This document shows positions 1-5,969 of a DNA stretch of 8,630 nt, piece after piece. The stretch is from positions 1 through 8,630 of the forward strand of contig NZ_CALHGC010000426.1 of assembly GCF_938029485.1 (NCBI RefSeq), written 5' to 3'. The position numbers and the translations under genes are program-made. The notes under the pieces were generated by a model that saw only the letters and a list, made by a program, of their open reading frames with translations, searched no databases and had not been told where the DNA came from. The DNA is from an uncultured Treponema sp. Its GTDB lineage: Bacteria > Spirochaetota > Spirochaetia > Treponematales > Treponemataceae. Position 1 is the first letter of the stretch; each line of letters opens with the position of its first letter.

Positions 1-315
1 TCGATGCTGCGTATTGTCATTCCCGCATTTCAGCTGTGGCATATTTTATTGCCGGGCTATATGGTTGCCCTTGTGCTCTCGTGGATTGTGCCGGAACTTT
101 TTGTCGGTATGGCGTTCGATGCGGGAGGCGTTGCATCGGGTCCGATGACAGCGACCTTTGTACTCTCCTTTGCCCAAGGATTGGCGGCGGCAACATCGGG
201 TGCAAACGTCCTTATCGACGGATTCGGTATTATCGCAGCGGTCGCTTTGGCACCGGTTATCTCGCTGCAAGTGCTGGGATTAATTTTTTATTTAAAACAA
301 AGGAAGGGGACATGA
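1..315 (+). CDS. DUF1538 family membrane protein, C-terminal part (5' end outside window)
   Basis: The reading frame is open from base 1 and ends at TGA 313-315, giving about 104 C-terminal residues; the start lies outside the window. The visible part is very hydrophobic, with roughly three membrane segments: one around LLPGYMVALVLSWIVPELF, one across TATFVLSFAQGLAAA, and a last one ending in VISLQVLGLIFYL, followed by a short basic tail (KQRKG). The small-residue stretch FDAGGVASGPMTATFVLSF and the later GANVLIDGFGIIA fit my memory of the C-terminal repeat of DUF1538 proteins, polytopic inner-membrane proteins of uncertain function, probably transporters. The stop overlaps the ATG of the next gene (ATGA, 312-315), so the two are almost certainly translated together. 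The PII-like partner supports a transport role with regulation by a small ligand. The substrate is unknown. The family call is fairly secure; the transporter role is inferred. Confidence 0.8.
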   Translation, partial: SMLRIVIPAFQLWHILLPGYMVALVLSWIVPELFVGMAFDAGGVASGPMTATFVLSFAQGLAAATSGANVLIDGFGIIAAVALAPVISLQVLGLIFYLKQRKGT

Positions 316-953
316 CCGCTTTTTCATTATTGATCATTTTAGTGCCACATGGACAGGCGCGGAAAATTATCCACGAAGGCAGGGAGCTCGGCCTCATCGG
401 AGCTACAACGCTGCTTGCTCAAGGTACGGTAAAAAGTAAGCTGCTCGATTTTCTCGGCATCAATCAAATTCAAAAAGAATTGATTTTGACTATGGGAGAA
501 CATGACAAACTTACCGCGATTATGGAAGAATTGAACAGGCGGCACAAGGTAACCAGAAAAAATTTCGGCATTGCGTTTATCATTCCGATTACCTATTCGA
601 ATAAACATATCAGCGGAGCAATACTACCGGAAATGCAAAAGGAGATACAAGCTATGAAGTCGGCGATTTTTACGATTGTAGATAGAGGAAGAGCCAATGA
701 TGTTGTTGACGCTACCATAGAAGCGGGAGCACGTGGCGGCACCATCCTCCACGCCCGCGGTTCGGGAGCAAATCAAACAAAATTGATTTTCGATATCGAA
801 ATTGAACCGGAAAAAGAAATTGTCTTAACGATTGTCGACCACGAACAGGTTGAACCCGTCGTTGCCGCCATCCGCAGCCACAGCGATATTGAAAAGGACG
901 GCCACGGCATCTTATTCGTGCTCCCCATCACCGAAGCCTACGGAATAAAATAA
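312..953 (+). CDS. Tandem-domain PII-like signalling protein (P-II family regulator)
   Basis: This 213-residue cytoplasmic protein is built from two PII-like domains. The first covers about residues 5-95 and the second about 118-209. The halves align visibly: EGRELGLIGATTLLAQG matches EAGARGGTILHARG, ELILTMGEHDKLTAIM matches EIVLTIVDHEQVEPVV, and GIAFIIPIT matches GILFVLPIT. Classical PII proteins are about 112 residues and form trimers. Here two units are fused, and the YRG uridylylation motif of the T-loop is absent, so control by GlnD-type modification is unlikely. The GARGGTILHARG motif typifies the PII-like proteins I associate with DUF1538 genes. The start is ATG 312, with a strong AGGAAGGGG ribosome site just upstream; an in-frame extension to base 36 is only a shadow of the DUF1538 gene. 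The protein probably senses a nucleotide or small metabolite and gates the upstream membrane protein. The ligand cannot be told from sequence. Confidence 0.85.
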   Translation: MTAFSLLIILVPHGQARKIIHEGRELGLIGATTLLAQGTVKSKLLDFLGINQIQKELILTMGEHDKLTAIMEELNRRHKVTRKNFGIAFIIPITYSNKHISGAILPEMQKEIQAMKSAIFTIVDRGRANDVVDATIEAGARGGTILHARGSGANQTKLIFDIEIEPEKEIVLTIVDHEQVEPVVAAIRSHSDIEKDGHGILFVLPITEAYGIK

Positions 954-969
954 AAACAGTTATTTCATA

Positions 970-1017
970 TTTATCAATGTCTAGATATTATGATAAAATT
1001 ATGATATTATCCTGATA
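970..1017 (+). promoter_or_regulatory. Putative operator/promoter of the toxin-antitoxin cassette
   Basis: The 76-base AT-rich spacer before the antitoxin has clear symmetry. TTTATCA at 970-976 is the exact inverse of TGATAAA at 991-997. TTATGATA occurs at 988-995 and again at 999-1006, exactly 11 bases apart, with a weaker copy TCCTGATA at 1010-1017 on the same 11-base register. Phd/YefM antitoxins usually bind palindromes that overlap their own promoter, so this is a good operator candidate. TATGAT (1000-1005) or TATTAT (1005-1010) could serve as a -10 box, but no convincing -35 box is seen. The repeat pattern is seen directly; its binding function is inferred. Confidence 0.5.
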
Positions 1018-1029
1018 ACGGAGATTCGT

Positions 1030-1293
1030 ATGATGCAAATTAGACCTGTTTCAGATCTGCGTAATAAATTTTCAGAAATAGAAAATATAGTTTCAGCAAA
1101 CAGAAGTCCCGTATTCCTTACAAAAAATGGTTATGGCTCTATGGTTGTGATGAGTCTTGATTTGTACGAAAGCCTTACACATACTATTGAAAGCCAACTT
1201 AATGAAGCGGATACTCAAGCGGCATCAACAAATGCTCGTCTTTCGCATAAAGAAGTTTTTTCTCATATCCGTTCTCAAATAAAGATAAGCTGA
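1030..1293 (+). CDS. Type II antitoxin, Phd/YefM family
   Basis: An 87-residue antitoxin (86 if ATG 1033 is used). GGAG at 1020-1023 lies 6 bases before ATG 1030 and 9 before ATG 1033, so it fits both. The N-terminal part, IRPVSDLRNKFSEIENIV followed by SPVFLTKNGYGSMVVMSLDLYESL, is the Phd/YefM dimerisation and DNA-binding fold. The remaining C-terminal tail (about residues 52-87, rich in Glu, Asp, Ser and Ala) is the part that in this family wraps and blocks the toxin. The toxin gene begins 3 bases after the stop, the usual antitoxin-first order. The protein should neutralise the RelE/ParE toxin and repress the operon through the upstream palindromes. Its codon use is AT-rich compared with the genes on either side, which suggests acquisition by transfer. 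Confidence 0.9.
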   Translation: MMQIRPVSDLRNKFSEIENIVSANRSPVFLTKNGYGSMVVMSLDLYESLTHTIESQLNEADTQAASTNARLSHKEVFSHIRSQIKIS

Positions 1294-1296
1294 TTG

Positions 1297-1605
1297 ATGG
1301 GCAAATATACTTTACGCTACCTTCCTCTAGCCGAACAGGATTTGAGCGAAATTGTGAATTATATTCAGAATAATTTGGAAAATCCGATTGCAGCAGAAAA
1401 TACTCTTTCAAAAATTGAAGCAGCTATTCTTGAACGGCTTGAATCTCCTGAATCTTTTGCCGTATGGCAATCAAAAAAACAACGCCCATATCCGTATAGA
1501 AAGATTAATGTAGGCAATTATACGGTTTGGTATGTGGTAATTGATCATATAATGGAAGTGAGACGAATTTTATATTCACGGCGGGATGAAGAGACTTTGA
1601 TTTAA
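1297..1605 (+). CDS. Type II toxin, RelE/ParE family
   Basis: A 102-residue toxin starting at ATG 1297, with TTG 1294 as a possible alternative. It has no good ribosome site of its own and begins 3 bases after the antitoxin stop, so it probably depends on translational coupling, which keeps toxin below antitoxin. The fold signature is clear: LPLAEQDLSEIVNYIQNNL is the N-terminal helical hairpin, IAAENTLSKIEAAI the second helix, and YRKINVGNYTVWYVVIDHIMEVRRILYSRRD the strand-rich core. The full sequence resembles the ParE-like branch of the superfamily. That superfamily contains ribosome-dependent mRNA nucleases (RelE) and gyrase poisons (ParE); which activity this protein has cannot be decided by eye. 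It looks intact, with no internal stop or frameshift. Confidence 0.9.
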   Translation: MGKYTLRYLPLAEQDLSEIVNYIQNNLENPIAAENTLSKIEAAILERLESPESFAVWQSKKQRPYPYRKINVGNYTVWYVVIDHIMEVRRILYSRRDEETLI

Positions 1606-1637
1606 GAATAGCGACTTTACACCGATTGAGGAATAAA

Positions 1638-2078
1638 ATGGACAAGAAACTAATTGAGTTTTTGATAAAAGCTAAACGGAAAACGTATGCAGAAAAAGGA
1701 GCTGAAACGGTTTCTTCAAGAGAAAAATCACATGACTTAGTATATCGTGAAAATAATTTTATGTATTATGACACCTATCTTGGCGGGGAGAAATTTGCTG
1801 GAGAAGAAGCTCTTTGGATTGCAGATAATCCGTATTGGAGCATGAATTATATTGGACGTGTGACTGGAGAAAATTTTAATGTAGATTTTTTGAAGGAAGC
1901 ATTATTGAATGTTCCTTTTGAAAAACCGTTTAGAGGTCCGGAAAAATATGAAGACGGTAGTTATGAGTATAGATGTTCTACAAATGGGAATTTTGATTGG
2001 TTTCAAGGGAAAGAAATAATAAGTTTCTGTGGAAAAGAAGTTTATGAATGTTATTTTCATGGCGGGTTGATAAAGTAG
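1638..2078 (+). CDS. DUF5680 domain protein of unknown function
   Basis: A 146-residue soluble protein that is a complete DUF5680 domain. The tell-tale segments are SHDLVYRENNFMYYDTYLGG (31-50), EKFAGEEALW (51-60), YWSMNYIGRV (66-75), FLKEALLNVPFEKPFRGP (84-101), the charged YEDGSYEYRC (104-113) and the closing YECYFHGGLIK (136-146). ATG 1638 is chosen because GAGG at 1628-1631 lies 6 bases upstream; the longer TTG start would destroy that ribosome site. No signal peptide, membrane segment or known catalytic motif is seen, though the many Tyr, Trp, Glu and conserved Gly suggest a small ligand-binding or enzymatic fold. It follows the toxin by 32 bases in the same AT-rich block and probably travels with it. 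Some relatives elsewhere carry an N-terminal helix-turn-helix (from memory); this one does not. Its function is unknown. Confidence 0.85.
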   Translation: MDKKLIEFLIKAKRKTYAEKGAETVSSREKSHDLVYRENNFMYYDTYLGGEKFAGEEALWIADNPYWSMNYIGRVTGENFNVDFLKEALLNVPFEKPFRGPEKYEDGSYEYRCSTNGNFDWFQGKEIISFCGKEVYECYFHGGLIK

Positions 2079-2096
2079 AAGCGTTCTATCCCGAAT

Positions 2097-3173
2097 TTAT
2101 ACCTCATCACCAACAGCTTCTACGCTGTCGATAATGCCGCCGCCGAGTACCCTACTCCCGCGGTAAAATACGGCGGCTTGCCCCCGTGCGACGGCGCGTT
2201 CCGGCTCGGTAAATACGATGCGCACGCGGTTTTCACCGATCGGCTCGATACGGGCTTTTTTCAGCTGCTGCCGGTACCGCGTCTTTACCTCCGCATAAAA
2301 AGGTTCGTCCGGCATTTCGGCAATCCAATTTACATCCCGAACCGAACAGGCGGCGGCGAAAAGAGCATTCTCCGGAGCGACCGTAACCGTATTATGTTCT
2401 GCAGATTTTTCAACTACATAGATAGGATAGCCGAACGGTAAGGCAAGCCCCCGCCGCTGCCCGATGGTATAACGGTGCAAGCCGCGGTGCGTCCCGACCT
2501 TGATACCGTTCATATCGATAAAATCACCTTGGGGAAAAGCATCGGGTGCAAAGGCCTCGATCACCGCCGTGTAGTCGCCGTCCGGCACAAAACAAATATC
2601 CTGACTGTCGCTCTTATATGCATTAACCAATCCGGCCTTTCCCGCAATCATGCGCACTTCCGGTTTGGTAAGCTCCGCAAGCGGGAAAAGCGTCCTACTC
2701 AGCTGTTCTTGAGTCAGCAATGCCAAAAAGTAGCTTTGATCTTTCTGCGCGTCGGCGCCCCGCTCCAACACATACCGTCCGGACGGCTCCTGAAATACCT
2801 TCGCATAATGGCCGGTCGCAACGGCATCGCATCCTTCCTGCAATGCCCGCTCCAAAAGCAACCCGAATTTGATTCGCCTGTTGCAGATATAACACGGGTT
2901 CGGTGTTTCTCCGCTGCGGTAGCTTTGAATAAAATAATCGATAACGTGCGTTCGAAATTCGGCACGGAAATCATACACACAGTGCGAAATGCCGAGTATC
3001 TTCGCCGTCTGCGCCGCTTCATCGATAATCCGCTCCGACTGCTCCTTCGCCACCGGATTTTTTTCGTCCAGCACGCGGAGCGTAACGCCGCACACGTCAT
3101 GCCCCTGTTCCATCAGAAGCTTTGCTGCGACGCTGGAATCCACCCCTCCGCTTAAACCTACTGCGATCTTCAT
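2097..3173 (-). CDS. mnmA: tRNA-specific 2-thiouridylase MnmA
   Basis: MnmA adenylates U34 of Lys, Glu and Gln tRNAs with ATP and replaces the 2-oxygen with sulfur. Counting from the start used here (358 residues, against about 370 in E. coli), the PP-loop SGGVDSS is at 8-14, ATGHYAK at 119-125, KDQSYFL at 144-150, the second active-site cysteine in SQDICFVPDGD at Cys194, and the tRNA-binding HRGLHRYTIGQRRGL at 229-243. The first active-site segment reads NPCYICNRRIKFG (92-104), with Cys97 as the usual cysteine and Cys94 where E. coli has aspartate. The start at 3173 is preferred because the protein then begins MKIAVGLSGG as in relatives, and GGAAAG lies 7 bases upstream. ATGs at 3179 and 3188 are possible. 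It is the last gene of the minus-strand cluster, and its end converges with DUF5680 only 18 bases away. Confidence 0.96.
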   Translation of the reverse strand: MKIAVGLSGGVDSSVAAKLLMEQGHDVCGVTLRVLDEKNPVAKEQSERIIDEAAQTAKILGISHCVYDFRAEFRTHVIDYFIQSYRSGETPNPCYICNRRIKFGLLLERALQEGCDAVATGHYAKVFQEPSGRYVLERGADAQKDQSYFLALLTQEQLSRTLFPLAELTKPEVRMIAGKAGLVNAYKSDSQDICFVPDGDYTAVIEAFAPDAFPQGDFIDMNGIKVGTHRGLHRYTIGQRRGLALPFGYPIYVVEKSAEHNTVTVAPENALFAAACSVRDVNWIAEMPDEPFYAEVKTRYRQQLKKARIEPIGENRVRIVFTEPERAVARGQAAVFYRGSRVLGGGIIDSVEAVGDEV

Positions 3174-3190
3174 ACTCATACTTTCCATAT

Positions 3191-3230
3191 GGACATCTCT
3201 AAAAACTCAAGGTTAGCTTTTAAAGATGCC
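3191..3230. repeat. Intergenic imperfect palindrome, copy A
   Basis: The arms are GGACATCTCTAAAAACT (3191-3207) and, read on the - strand, GGCATCTTTAAAAGCT (3230-3215), around a short loop. It fills most of the gap between the single-span membrane protein and mnmA, starting 16 bases past the former's stop and ending 2 bases before the earliest possible mnmA ATG. The same element recurs at 5032-5068 and 5983-6022. The arms lack a terminal T-run, so it does not look like a standard rho-independent terminator. Confidence 0.75.
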
Positions 3231-3246
3231 CTGTCTTGTTCCGCCG

Positions 3247-3786
3247 TTACTTTTTTACGGAGCTTCGCAGCGAAAGCGCCTTACCGTCCGTGAGTATAAC
3301 CGCTTCCAACTGTTTATAGGTATGAGCGGGGAACTGCACCGGTACGCTTAAAGCGCTGCCGATATAAATAACGTCGACCGTTTTGCTTTCTTTTTCTTCG
3401 GTATCGCGGTTCGATGCGGTAATACGGACGGTAAGCGGCAGGGTATAATCATCACGCTGATTCGTAGCGTCGAACGAAATATTCACATAGAGATATTCCT
3501 GTTGAGTCAGGTATTCCAACTTGACCGGAACTCCCTGAATTTTTCCTGACTGCCGGTCGGTTTTGAGCAAAAAAGACATAAAAGTAAGCGCAAAAACGGC
3601 AACAATGGCGAACAGCACGGAACGGGAAGACCGCGTTGCCGTCAAGCTTTTCAGTAGACTGATTTTTTTGATATAATCGGGTTCATACATCTGCTGTACC
3701 GCTTCGGGCGCACGCTTCAAACGCTCGCTCCGGTCATAGCGGAGATACGACCCGCCTTCACTCCATGAATCCGGTTGATCATTCAT
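3247..3786 (-). CDS. Single-span membrane protein, spirochaete-type, unknown function
   Basis: I do not recognise a named family. From ATG 3786 the protein has 179 residues. An N-terminal region of about 55 charged residues (DRSERLKRAPEAVQQMYEPD, then KKISLLKSLTATRSSR) precedes one membrane helix, about residues 57-74 (SVLFAIVAVFALTFMSFLL). A C-terminal domain of about 105 residues follows with alternating hydrophobic strands, such as VPVKLEYLT, YLYVNISF and LPLTVRITAS, suggesting a small beta-sandwich. The basic residues before the helix imply a cytoplasmic N-terminus and a periplasmic C-terminus. The start is ATG 3786, 8 bases inside the upstream lipoprotein gene, with GGAG 9 bases before it; an upstream extension to 3852 is open but unlikely. 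The overlap implies translational coupling, and the predicted periplasmic domain would be in reach of the lipoprotein. A joint envelope role is an inference. Confidence 0.75.
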   Translation of the reverse strand: MNDQPDSWSEGGSYLRYDRSERLKRAPEAVQQMYEPDYIKKISLLKSLTATRSSRSVLFAIVAVFALTFMSFLLKTDRQSGKIQGVPVKLEYLTQQEYLYVNISFDATNQRDDYTLPLTVRITASNRDTEEKESKTVDVIYIGSALSVPVQFPAHTYKQLEAVILTDGKALSLRSSVKK

Positions 3787-5011
3787 TTTTCGAGGCTCCG
3801 GTAACTTCATTTGTCTGCCACCAGACAATATCCGCCTGTTTATCTCCTGCAAGAAGCGCAGATAAAATACCGTCGGAAGAAAGATTGAAAGCGTTATACA
3901 CCAGTTCTTCTGCAGAAACGGATAATACCCGCGTATATATCTTATTGGAATGCAAGTCGATCAATTCGAGCATATATCCGTCGGATCGCGGGGTTGTTAA
4001 AAAGCACCAATTATTTGCGGTTACACCGAGTAATCCGTAAACCTTTTTAACATGGCGGACACCGGTAGTGGTATCTTCCGTATCCTCATACGGAACAATG
4101 TCGATTGTCCGCTCATACCGCCGCTCTTCAATGTTAAATGTGTAGAGACAACTTTTATCATAGCTGATCCCTGCGCTCACATTGGTCTCCGCATCGATAT
4201 CTTCACGGTAATAATCGACTTTAATATACAGCTTCTTTGCGGTAAAATCGGGAACCGCTTTATCAAGGCTGGAAAATCCTTTTACTTCGTTGGTATAAGG
4301 CGACGGCAATCCGCTGAACGCAATGGGGATTTTATACAACAAGCTGCCCGTATTGTCGTACCAGTATACCCTAATTCCCGTTGCCGTCCGGCATACGACA
4401 ATAAGGCCGCCGTTCGAATCCGTATAGAGTCCTTCGATGGGCGGAAAGGGAGTGCCGCCCGCGCCCTCTTGCCCGACGGTATCGACAAATTCGCCGGCCT
4501 CGTTAAAATGAATCACCGTGTCGCGCAATGCAAGGTTTTCGGTTTGATCGTATTCAATCCGTTCTTCATTGACCGTATCGACGGAAAAAAGATGCTTGCT
4601 CGGCGTTACGACAAGATACGTCGGATGATTCAACGGATACGGAACAGCCATACGCGTCGTAATCTTATCCGTTTGGTCGACATCGACGAATGTCGGCTGC
4701 GGATTCTTTTCGGGATTGTAATAGAGTGCAAGTAAATCACCGAATGATGTCAACCGCATAATTTTTCCCGCACTTGAATTGCTGAGGTAAAAAATACCAT
4801 CATCCATAGCGAGCTGACTGTCGGGACGGATATACGGACTTGCCAGCTGAAAGAGATCCAGCTGGTCTTCAAAATTCCCGTATTTAATTGAAAAAAGATG
4901 CTCCCGCTCCAAATTTCCCGTTATTTCTTTACCGCACGAAACGGCGCAAAGGGAAAAAGCACAATATACGGTAACACAGAGCCATCGAAAAATACGGCTG
5001 TGGCGAAACAT
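3779..5011 (-). CDS. Putative lipoprotein, beta-propeller-like (LIC_12708-type family)
   Basis: A 410-residue exported protein. The N-terminus is basic (MFRHSRIFRW), followed by a hydrophobic stretch (LCVTVYCAFSLCAVSC) with Cys26 the likely lipid-modified residue. AVSC is a loose lipobox of the kind spirochaetes accept; Cys22 is a weaker alternative. The body has repeated blocks of the form strand-turn-strand, for example DGIFYLSNSSAGKIMRLTSF, HLFSVDTVNEERIEYD, GGLIVVCRTATGIRVYWYDN, YTFNIEERRYERTIDIV and GYMLELIDLHSNKIYTRVL. These look like blades of an NHL/WD-like propeller. I associate it, from memory, with the conserved LIC_12708-type proteins of leptospires and treponemes. ATG 5009-5011 has GGGG about 8 bases upstream. 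The stop lies inside the next gene, and copy B of the palindrome precedes it. Lipoprotein status is fairly secure; ligand and partner are unknown. Confidence 0.8.
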   Translation of the reverse strand: MFRHSRIFRWLCVTVYCAFSLCAVSCGKEITGNLEREHLFSIKYGNFEDQLDLFQLASPYIRPDSQLAMDDGIFYLSNSSAGKIMRLTSFGDLLALYYNPEKNPQPTFVDVDQTDKITTRMAVPYPLNHPTYLVVTPSKHLFSVDTVNEERIEYDQTENLALRDTVIHFNEAGEFVDTVGQEGAGGTPFPPIEGLYTDSNGGLIVVCRTATGIRVYWYDNTGSLLYKIPIAFSGLPSPYTNEVKGFSSLDKAVPDFTAKKLYIKVDYYREDIDAETNVSAGISYDKSCLYTFNIEERRYERTIDIVPYEDTEDTTTGVRHVKKVYGLLGVTANNWCFLTTPRSDGYMLELIDLHSNKIYTRVLSVSAEELVYNAFNLSSDGILSALLAGDKQADIVWWQTNEVTGASKNE

Positions 5012-5031
5012 TATAATACCCCGTCTTCTCC

Positions 5032-5068
5032 GGACATCTCTAAAAACTGAAATTTTTAGAAATTTCCC
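5032..5068. repeat. Intergenic imperfect palindrome, copy B
   Basis: The arms are GGACATCTCTAAAAACT (5032-5048) and, on the - strand, GGAAATTTCTAAAAATT (5067-5051), with almost no loop. The left arm is identical over all 17 bases to the left arm of copy A. The element occupies the gap between the SPFH gene stop (7 bases away) and the lipoprotein start (21 bases away). Confidence 0.8.
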
Positions 5069-5074
5069 TTATGT

Positions 5075-5953
5075 TTACTTGAGCACTTCGGCGATACCGG
5101 ACACAAGTCCCGCCATATTCTGAATATCCGCAGGGATAATAATTTTCGTCGATTTTCCGTCGGCCACTTTTTCAAAGGCTTCAAGACTGCGCAGTTTAAT
5201 CAGTGCAGGGTCGGCGCCGACATTCTTAATCAGATTCAACCCTTCGGCAGTCGCTTTCTGGATAGCCAAAATTGCTTCCGCCTCTCCCTGAGCCCTGCAT
5301 ATAGCGGATTCTTTTTCCGCTTCCGCCTGCAAAATCATCGACGCTTTTTTTCCTTCCGCTACCAAAATGGAAGATTGCTTTTGCCCCTCCGCAATGAGGA
5401 TGGCCTCGCGCCGTTCCCGTTCGGCACGCATCTGTTTTTCCATCGCTTCCTGAATGGATTCAGGCGGAATGATGTTCTTTACCTCTACACGGTTAACCTT
5501 AATGCCCCACGGATCGGTTGCTTCATCCAAAATACTCCGCATACGGGTATTAATAACGTCACGGCTTGTCAGCGTACCGTCAAGCTCCAATTCACCGATA
5601 ATATTTCGGAGCGTGGTTGCCGACAGGTTTTCAATCGCATTCATCGGATTTTCAACGCCGTAGGTATAGAGCTTAGGATCGGTAATCTGAAAATAGATAA
5701 CCGTGTCGATCATCATGGTAACGTTGTCCTTTGTAATAACCGGCTGGGGTTTAAAGTCGAGTACCCGTTCCTTGAGCGAAACCTTATTCGCGATCCTGTC
5801 GACAAACGGCATCTTAACGTGCAGGCCAACCTCCCATGATTGGAAATAGCCGCCGAGCCGCTCGATAATAAACGACTGAGACTGAGGCACAATTCTCACA
5901 TTTAAAATAAGCAGAATAAGCAAAAATACGATTAATGCAAATGCAATCCACAT
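5075..5953 (-). CDS. SPFH/band 7 (stomatin-paraslipin) membrane protein
   Basis: A 292-residue protein of the stomatin/paraslipin branch of SPFH proteins, which form large rings on the inner membrane and are thought to organise membrane microdomains or guard proteases. One membrane helix lies at about 2-18. The band 7 domain (about 20-175) shows IVPQSQSFIIERLGGY, PFVDRIANKVSLKERVLDF, PVITKDNVTMMIDTVIYF, TLRNIIGELELDGTLTSRD and WGIKVNRVEVKNIIPPESIQ. A coiled-coil region rich in Ala, Glu and Lys follows (about 168-240, ERERREAILIAEGQKQ onward), then a paraslipin-type end (LIKLRSLEAFEKVADGKSTK, 251-270). ATG 5953 is chosen because GAGG lies 6 bases upstream; GTG 5965 would overlap that site. The NfeD gene just upstream is the usual partner: NfeD soluble domains are thought to bind SPFH oligomers. 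It is full length and appears intact. Confidence 0.95.
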   Translation of the reverse strand: MWIAFALIVFLLILLILNVRIVPQSQSFIIERLGGYFQSWEVGLHVKMPFVDRIANKVSLKERVLDFKPQPVITKDNVTMMIDTVIYFQITDPKLYTYGVENPMNAIENLSATTLRNIIGELELDGTLTSRDVINTRMRSILDEATDPWGIKVNRVEVKNIIPPESIQEAMEKQMRAERERREAILIAEGQKQSSILVAEGKKASMILQAEAEKESAICRAQGEAEAILAIQKATAEGLNLIKNVGADPALIKLRSLEAFEKVADGKSTKIIIPADIQNMAGLVSGIAEVLK

Positions 5954-5969
5954 AATAAACCTCACTATT

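Noticed and set aside
36..311. In-frame upstream extension of the PII gene to base 36 (305 residues)
   Set aside because: The extra residues overlap the whole DUF1538 gene end, look unlike any protein (Cys- and Arg-rich), and the strong ribosome site before ATG 312 fixes the start.
2475..3155. 226-residue open frame on the + strand
   Set aside because: It lies wholly opposite mnmA, whose motifs are complete; the frame has a basic, low-complexity composition and no ribosome site.
3787..3852. Longer N-terminus for the single-span membrane protein (201 residues)
   Set aside because: It would overlap the lipoprotein gene by over 70 bases; ATG 3786 has a GGAG site and the typical short overlap.
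3779..3852. Possible frameshift joining the lipoprotein and the single-span protein
   Set aside because: Both have their own complete architecture, and the short overlap with its own ribosome site is ordinary translational coupling; no slippery run is seen.
4052..4735. 227-residue open frame on the + strand
   Set aside because: It is a shadow opposite the lipoprotein gene, rich in Arg and Ile, without family resemblance.
5032..5068. Rho-independent terminator at the palindromes
   Set aside because: The stems are AT-rich and no T-run follows on the transcribed strand; the presence of three similar copies within a co-directional cluster fits a repeat element better.
5375..5839. 154-residue open frame on the + strand
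   Set aside because: It is antisense to the SPFH gene, whose domain structure is uninterrupted.
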